64,000 nucleotides of DNA from Shewanella hanedai (GTDB taxonomy: Bacteria > Pseudomonadota > Gammaproteobacteria > Enterobacterales > Shewanellaceae): assembly GCF_007197645.1 (NCBI RefSeq), contig NZ_VKGK01000007.1, forward strand, positions 124,001-188,000. Reading direction: 5' to 3'. The notes below the pieces were generated by a model, which saw nothing but the letters and a program-made list of their open reading frames with translations, had not been told where the DNA came from and did no database searches. Below are positions 58,960 to 64,000 of the stretch, piece by piece. The position numbers and the translations under genes are program-made. Numbering within the stretch: the stretch's first letter is position 1; the number at the start of each line of letters is the position of its first letter.

Positions 58960-60132
58960 ATGTTTGAGATCATGGATAGTCATACTGATGAAGCGGTGAT
59001 TAAGGTCATCGGAGTTGGTGGCGGTGGTGGTAATGCCATCGAGCATATGGTCAAGCACAACATTGAAGGTGTTGAGTTTGTTGCAACAAATACTGATGCA
59101 CAGGCATTAAGAAAGTCGTCAGCTGGATCAACGATTCAATTAGGACGCGACATCACCAAAGGTTTAGGTGCTGGAGCAAACCCTGAGATTGGGCGTTTAG
59201 CTGCTGAAGAAGATAAAGAAAATATCCGTAATGCGATTAAAGGATCTGACATGATCTTTATTGCTGCGGGTATGGGTGGTGGTACCGGTACTGGTGCTGC
59301 ACCGGTTGTTGCCGAAGTGGCAAGAGAAGAGGGTATCTTAACGGTTGCTGTCGTGACTAAGCCGTTTCCTTTTGAAGGCAAGAAGCGTATGGCTTATGCC
59401 GATCAAGGGATTGAACAGCTTGCTAAGCATGTTGACTCGCTGATCACTATCCCTAATGAAAAGTTGCTTAAGGTCTTAGGCCGCGGCACTTCACTATTAG
59501 ATGCCTTTGCTGCAGCAAACAACGTATTGCTTGGCGCGGTACAGGGGATTGCTGAACTGATCACTCGTCCTGGTTTGATCAACGTCGATTTCGCCGATGT
59601 TAAGACTGTTATGTCTGAGATGGGTAATGCGATGATGGGTACCGGCGTTGCTAGCGGTGAAGATCGTGCTGAAGAAGCTGCAGAAGCTGCTGTAGCAAGT
59701 CCATTGCTTGAAGATATTGATCTAGCTGGTGCGCGTGGCGTGCTTGTTAACATCACTGCTGGCATGGATATGAGTATCGAAGAGTTTGAAACTGTGGGTA
59801 ACCATGTTAAAGCATACGCTTCAGATAACGCTACCGTAGTTGTTGGTGCCGTCATTGATCCTGAAATGAGCGACGAGCTAAGAGTGACAGTGGTTGCAAC
59901 GGGTATTGGCGCTGAGAAGAAGGCTGATATCCAGCTTGTTTCTAAGCCTATGTCACGTCCAGAGCCTACCGTTGCGCCTGAAGCACGTGTAGAAGCGATG
60001 GATGAAGTGCTAAGTCAGCCTATGGCGACTGGAAATGTTGTGCCTGTTGCACAGCCTGCTCCAACTTTAGCACCAAAAAATGAAGCTGATTATTTAGATA
60101 TTCCGGCATTTTTGCGTAAACAAGCTGATTAA
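58960..60132 (+). CDS. ftsZ: Cell division GTPase FtsZ
   Basis: FtsZ polymerises into the division ring. The 390-residue protein has [14 protein letters not shown], the tubulin signature [13 protein letters not shown], the T7 region around [11 protein letters not shown], a variable linker from about 320 and the C-terminal peptide [14 protein letters not shown] that binds FtsA and SlmA. SlmA itself is encoded at 18274-18867. Confidence 0.99.
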   Translation: MFEIMDSHTDEAVIKVIGVGGGGGNAIEHMVKHNIEGVEFVATNTDAQALRKSSAGSTIQLGRDITKGLGAGANPEIGRLAAEEDKENIRNAIKGSDMIFIAAGMGGGTGTGAAPVVAEVAREEGILTVAVVTKPFPFEGKKRMAYADQGIEQLAKHVDSLITIPNEKLLKVLGRGTSLLDAFAAANNVLLGAVQGIAELITRPGLINVDFADVKTVMSEMGNAMMGTGVASGEDRAEEAAEAAVASPLLEDIDLAGARGVLVNITAGMDMSIEEFETVGNHVKAYASDNATVVVGAVIDPEMSDELRVTVVATGIGAEKKADIQLVSKPMSRPEPTVAPEARVEAMDEVLSQPMATGNVVPVAQPAPTLAPKNEADYLDIPAFLRKQAD

Positions 60133-60304
60133 ATTAGCTTTGCAAAAATGAGTGACTGATCTGATGGCTTGGTGATACTAGGTAGTAGTCAAGCTTTGAT
60201 GAATTTGCAAAGATATGTTAGCATATCCGACCAGCCACGCCTGTGCGCATGTTTATTGCTGCTCAGGATTTGAGCTTTTATTGTTGAGAGAAACGGGTAA
60301 TACA

Positions 60305-61222
60305 ATGATTTTTCAAAGAACTGTTAAAGAAATGGTGAAAACAACCGGAGTCGGATTGCATTCCGGCAATAAGGTGACTTTGAGCATCAAACCCGCACCT
60401 GTTAATTCTGGGATCGTACTCGTGCGTACAGACTTGGAGCCTGCAGTGTCAATCCCTGCAAAAGCTGATCAAGTTCGTGAAACGACTATGTGTACGGCCT
60501 TAGTGAATGACGATGGTGTACGTATCTCAACAATTGAGCACCTGTTTGCTGCTTTAGCTGGTTTAGGCATCGATAACGCATTAATCGAAGTCGATGCGCC
60601 AGAAATCCCAATCATGGATGGCAGTGCCAGCCCGTGGGTATTTTTGTTGCAATCAGTTGGGATCCAAGAGCAATCAGCGGCAAAGAAATATTTAAGAATC
60701 AAAGATACTGTACGTGTTGAAGATGGTGATAAATGGGCGGAACTAAGACCATTCAATGGTTTTAGAGTGGATTTTGCAATCGACTTTAACCACCCAGAAA
60801 TAGCCCGTAGTCAACAACATATGGTAATGGATTTTTCAACTTCTGCATTCGTTCGCGACATTAGTAGAGCAAGAACATTTGGCTTTATGCGCGACATTGA
60901 ATATTTAAGAGCTAACAACTTAGCCTTAGGTGGAAGCATGGAAAATGCAGTTGTGCTTGACGAATATAAAGTCCTTAACCCCGATGGCTTGCGTTATGAG
61001 GATGAGTTCGTTAAGCACAAAATTTTAGATGCATTTGGTGATCTATATGTTGCTGGCCATGCCATTGTAGGCGAGTTTTGTGCCTTTAAAACTGGCCATG
61101 CATTGAATAATCAACTTGTGCGAGCGTTACTAGCCCAACAAGATGCATGGGAGCTAGTTAGCTTTGAAAAAGATGAAGCACCCGTTAGCTTCTCGGTTCC
61201 TGCTGGTGCAGTATTCGCTTAA
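60305..61222 (+). CDS. lpxC: UDP-3-O-acyl-N-acetylglucosamine deacetylase LpxC
   Basis: LpxC performs the committed step of lipid A synthesis. From the ATG at 60305 ([21 protein letters not shown]) it has 305 residues, exactly the E. coli length; the open frame upstream to 60215 is not coding by family comparison. The zinc ligands lie in [12 protein letters not shown] and [19 protein letters not shown] terminator follows. Confidence 0.98.
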   Translation: MIFQRTVKEMVKTTGVGLHSGNKVTLSIKPAPVNSGIVLVRTDLEPAVSIPAKADQVRETTMCTALVNDDGVRISTIEHLFAALAGLGIDNALIEVDAPEIPIMDGSASPWVFLLQSVGIQEQSAAKKYLRIKDTVRVEDGDKWAELRPFNGFRVDFAIDFNHPEIARSQQHMVMDFSTSAFVRDISRARTFGFMRDIEYLRANNLALGGSMENAVVLDEYKVLNPDGLRYEDEFVKHKILDAFGDLYVAGHAIVGEFCAFKTGHALNNQLVRALLAQQDAWELVSFEKDEAPVSFSVPAGAVFA

Positions 61223-61323
61223 TTTAACGGATGTTTAGATAGCTAAGAATTTGATTGGATATCTATTTCTACCAATGCGATACAGTTTAATAAACTCAAC
61301 GTATTGAAACAGTAGAGTGACTC

Positions 61324-61776
61324 TTAAGATTGCCTCGGACGGCTGGCTAATGCAGCCAGCCGTTTTAGTTTAACCGCAAGAGAACCTTCTGCATGTTCGG
61401 CTAAAGCCTCGATATGTGAGGCTGCGGTTTGAGTTATCTGGTTGTGGTTTTCCTTTGGTTTTGTTGCGTACAATAACAGACTCGGGTTGACTTTAACTTC
61501 GATAGCGGAGAGCATGGGTAACGTTTCAGCTTGCAGCTGCTGTAAAACTTTGGTCTTTTGGAAGTTTATTCTAGCGGCCCATGCTGCAGTTGTTGTTTCA
61601 ATAACTAAAACACCCTGTCGGAAATTAGCAACTTTAAGTTGTTCTGACACGGGACCTGTTAGCACTTGTTTGACGTAATGATCTAAGTGCATTAGCAGTT
61701 CAGCTTTCTCAGCTATGTTGGGCAGTTGTCCACGCTGATGAAGCAACTGGCTCAGGTCTTGCGGGGGCTTTTTCAT
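61324..61776 (-). CDS. dciA: DUF721/DciA-type replicative helicase loader
   Basis: DciA proteins bring the DnaB helicase to replication origins in bacteria lacking DnaC. The 150-residue frame from the ATG at 61776 (MKKPPQDLSQLL) has a KH-like DUF721 core (LKVANFRQGVLVIETTTAAWAARI, read in parts) and a Lys/Arg-containing tail. A longer start at 61827 would overlap the divergent M23 gene and is rejected. The lpxC terminator hairpin lies inside its last codons. Confidence 0.85.
   Translation of the reverse strand: MKKPPQDLSQLLHQRGQLPNIAEKAELLMHLDHYVKQVLTGPVSEQLKVANFRQGVLVIETTTAAWAARINFQKTKVLQQLQAETLPMLSAIEVKVNPSLLLYATKPKENHNQITQTAASHIEALAEHAEGSLAVKLKRLAALASRPRQS
61339..61366 (+). terminator. 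Terminator of lpxC within the 3' end of dciA
   Basis: ACGGCTGGCT, AATGC loop, AGCCAGCCGT then TTTAGTTT. It is 116 bases after lpxC and overlaps the dciA coding end on the other strand. Confidence 0.75.
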
Positions 61777-61803
61777 ATGATAATAAAATGGCTTAGTTAG
61801 GCT

Positions 61804-62703
61804 ATGAGTGTAACAGTTTTTATTCAAGGTCGAAATGGCGCCACACGATGGCAGCCCGGCAAACGTTGGCTTTTATTACCAGTACTGTTGATTGCAGCAG
61901 GTACAGGATTTTATCAGCACAACGCCAAACAAGTTCAGCAACAGCAAGCTAATGCAGACAATGAACGTGTAGCCCGTGAGGATCAGAAGCAAGAGCTAAT
62001 AGAGCTCAAAGGTGCTACTGAGTCGCAATTGGCCATGTTAGTCACGCATGTCGCGCGTATGCAGGCCAAAGTGACTCGTCTTGAGGCTTTAGGTCAACAA
62101 GTTGCAAAGAATAATCAATTAGAAGATCAATTCGATTTCTCTTCAACAGTCGGTGTTGGTGGCCAGAGTGAATTAGGCGCAAACATCGAACTCGAACAAC
62201 TTATTGCAGATATGGATAAGTTAGTATCAAGAATAGATAATAATAATGTTCAGCTTTCAATACTTGAAACTGTTTCATCTAATCTCCATATAGATGAAGA
62301 ACGTTATATATCTGGGCGACCCATCGAGAAAGGATGGTTATCATCGCCCTACGGTTTACGAAATGACCCTTTTAATGGACGTAGAACAATGCATAAAGGC
62401 ATTGATTTTGCTGCTAAAGAGGGAACCAATGTGGTCGCTACTGCAGGCGGTGTGATCACTTGGGCAGGCAAAATGTTTGGATATGGTGAGTTAGTTGAAA
62501 TAGATCATGGCAATGGTCTGCGAACTCGTTATGGACACAATAAGTCTTTGTTAGTAACTGTAGGTGATGTCATCGCCAAAGGTGATAATATTGCAAAAAT
62601 GGGTAGTACTGGCCGTTCGACCGGACCCCATGTGCATTATGAAGTGTTGCGGGGTGGACAACAGATTGACCCGCAAAAATATGTCTACCGTAAGGCAGGT
62701 TAA
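61804..62703 (+). CDS. M23 family metallopeptidase
   Basis: The 299-residue protein has one N-terminal membrane anchor (about 22-38, RWLLLPVLLIAAGTGFY), a periplasmic coiled coil (45-105) and a C-terminal LytM domain with HKGIDFAA (zinc His and Asp), RYGHNKSLL and HVHYEVLRGG, all intact. It should cut peptidoglycan cross-bridges or activate amidases. Divergent from dciA by 27 bases, upstream of secA. Confidence 0.93.
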   Translation: MSVTVFIQGRNGATRWQPGKRWLLLPVLLIAAGTGFYQHNAKQVQQQQANADNERVAREDQKQELIELKGATESQLAMLVTHVARMQAKVTRLEALGQQVAKNNQLEDQFDFSSTVGVGGQSELGANIELEQLIADMDKLVSRIDNNNVQLSILETVSSNLHIDEERYISGRPIEKGWLSSPYGLRNDPFNGRRTMHKGIDFAAKEGTNVVATAGGVITWAGKMFGYGELVEIDHGNGLRTRYGHNKSLLVTVGDVIAKGDNIAKMGSTGRSTGPHVHYEVLRGGQQIDPQKYVYRKAG

Positions 62704-62761
62704 TATAATAAAGGCTTTCAGACTCGACAGGGACTAAGCCAACAACTTAAAAGTGGTTCAG

Positions 62762-64000
62762 ATGTTTGGTAAATTACTGACAAAATTATTTGGTAGTCGT
62801 AACGATCGTACACTTAAATCTCTAGGCAAAAATGTCGCTAAGATTAATCTTCTTGAAGATGACTATGAAAAGCTAACTGACGCAGAGTTAAAGGATAAGA
62901 CATCTGATTTTCGCGATCGCTTAGAAAAAGGTGAGACGCTGGACGATGTGATGCCTGAAGCTTTCGCCGTTGTGCGTGAAGCATCTAAGCGTGTATTTGA
63001 TATGCGTCACTTCGACGTGCAAATGCTCGGTGGTATGATACTCGACAGTAACCGTATTGCTGAAATGCGTACCGGTGAAGGTAAAACGTTAACGGCAACC
63101 CTACCAGCTTACTTAAACGGTTTGTCAGGTAAAGGCGTTCACGTCATTACTGTTAACGATTACTTAGCGCGTCGTGATGCCGAAAATAACCGCCCACTGT
63201 TTGAGTTCTTAGGACTCTCTGTTGGTATTAACGTTGCAGGCCTTGGTCAGCAAGAGAAAAAAGACGCGTATAATTCCGATATTACATACGGAACCAACAA
63301 CGAGTTTGGTTTCGATTACCTGCGTGACAATATGGCTTTCTCGCCAGCAGAGCGTGTTCAACGTCCACTGCACTATGCACTTATCGATGAAGTTGACTCG
63401 ATCTTAATCGACGAAGCTAGAACACCTTTGATTATTTCTGGTGCTGCAGAAGATAGCTCTGAACTTTATACCAAGATTAATACCCTTATTCCTCATCTTA
63501 TTCGTCAAGAGAAAGAGGATACGGAAGAGGTGATCGGCGAGGGAGATTACTCCATCGACGAAAAAGCCAAACAAGTTCACATGACTGAACGTGGTCAGGA
63601 GAAGGTTGAAGTTCTTTTGACTGAGCGCGGCATGTTGGCTGAAGGTGATTCCTTATACTCTGCCGCTAACATTTCATTACTGCACCATGTCAATGCAGCA
63701 CTTCGTGCTCATACATTGTTTGAAAAAGATGTCGACTATATAGTGCAAGACAATGAAGTGATTATTGTTGATGAGCACACTGGTCGTACTATGCCTGGTC
63801 GTCGTTGGTCTGAAGGTCTTCATCAAGCTGTAGAAGCTAAAGAAGGGGTTCATATCCAAAATGAAAACCAAACCTTAGCCTCAATCACTTTCCAGAACTT
63901 CTTCCGTCAGTACGAAAAGTTAGCGGGTATGACAGGTACTGCAGATACTGAAGCATTCGAATTCCAACATATCTACGGCTTAGATACTGTTGTTGTTCCA
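62762..64000 (+). CDS. secA: Preprotein translocase ATPase SecA, 5' part
   Basis: SecA drives protein export through SecYEG. The 413 residues visible begin [16 protein letters not shown] and include Walker A MRTGEGKT, the DEVD-type motif in [16 protein letters not shown], the preprotein cross-linking segment and [21 protein letters not shown]. The gene runs off the right edge. No secM-like arrest peptide lies upstream; the M23 gene takes that place. Confidence 0.98.
   Translation, partial: MFGKLLTKLFGSRNDRTLKSLGKNVAKINLLEDDYEKLTDAELKDKTSDFRDRLEKGETLDDVMPEAFAVVREASKRVFDMRHFDVQMLGGMILDSNRIAEMRTGEGKTLTATLPAYLNGLSGKGVHVITVNDYLARRDAENNRPLFEFLGLSVGINVAGLGQQEKKDAYNSDITYGTNNEFGFDYLRDNMAFSPAERVQRPLHYALIDEVDSILIDEARTPLIISGAAEDSSELYTKINTLIPHLIRQEKEDTEEVIGEGDYSIDEKAKQVHMTERGQEKVEVLLTERGMLAEGDSLYSAANISLLHHVNAALRAHTLFEKDVDYIVQDNEVIIVDEHTGRTMPGRRWSEGLHQAVEAKEGVHIQNENQTLASITFQNFFRQYEKLAGMTGTADTEAFEFQHIYGLDTVVVP

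Noticed and set aside
60215..60304. N-terminal extension of lpxC
   Set aside because: The extra 30 residues are absent from LpxC; the ATG at 60305 gives the exact family length.

Overview
The window reads as a chromosomal segment of a Shewanella-type gammaproteobacterium. Evidence is the synteny (yicC/rph/pyrE, slmA-dut-coaBC-radC-rpmBG, argA, recQ, leuABCD, glpK, then a full division and cell-wall cluster running into secA), the close resemblance of the encoded proteins to Shewanella and E. coli counterparts, and a Fic protein very like the structurally studied S. oneidensis SO4266. The species cannot be fixed from sequence alone. No tRNA, rRNA, CRISPR array, insertion sequence, integrase or phage gene was seen.

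Region 1 (1-12246, all minus strand) is an accessory defence locus. In transcription order it holds hsdR, a 234-bp gap packed with operator-like inverted repeats, fic, hsdM, hsdS, a PtuA-like ATPase and PtuB-like HNH pair (Septu type), a second HNH nuclease, and a superfamily II helicase cut by the window edge. Genes from fic onward are tightly spaced or overlapping and look like one operon. The working model is that Fic, through its C-terminal winged helix, or an unlinked regulator acts at the repeats to control the modification, specificity and Septu genes separately from hsdR.

Region 2 (12500-24400) is core housekeeping: RNA processing (yicC, rph), pyrimidine and folate synthesis (pyrE, folE), a secreted S9 peptidase, nucleoid occlusion (slmA), dUTPase, coenzyme A synthesis (coaBC), radC, ribosomal proteins L28/L33, and argA behind a paired ARG box.

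Region 3 (23659-33750) holds a less familiar trio: a Crp/Fnr-type regulator divergent from a secreted protein of unknown function followed by a TonB-dependent receptor. It suggests a regulated uptake system for an unidentified ligand. Then come rarD, a YigI-type thioesterase, recQ, and a membrane TPR protein ending in a GGDEF-like domain that has lost its signature.

Region 4 (33750-43490) is the leucine operon with leader peptide and attenuator. It has a curious duplication of the leuC start at the leuB-leuC junction. It is followed by a FadL-type porin, a secreted SnoaL-like protein, glpK and a small conserved-looking protein.

Region 5 (43900-64000) is the dcw cluster: a promoter with three 10-bp-spaced MraZ boxes, then mraZ-rsmH-ftsL-ftsI-murE-murF-mraY-murD-ftsW-murG-murC-ftsQ-ftsA-ftsZ-lpxC. 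After it come a convergent DciA-type helicase loader, an M23 peptidase and the 5' part of secA. ddlB is absent between murC and ftsQ. Three short ORFs of 24-27 codons overlap the starts of ftsI, murD and ftsQ.
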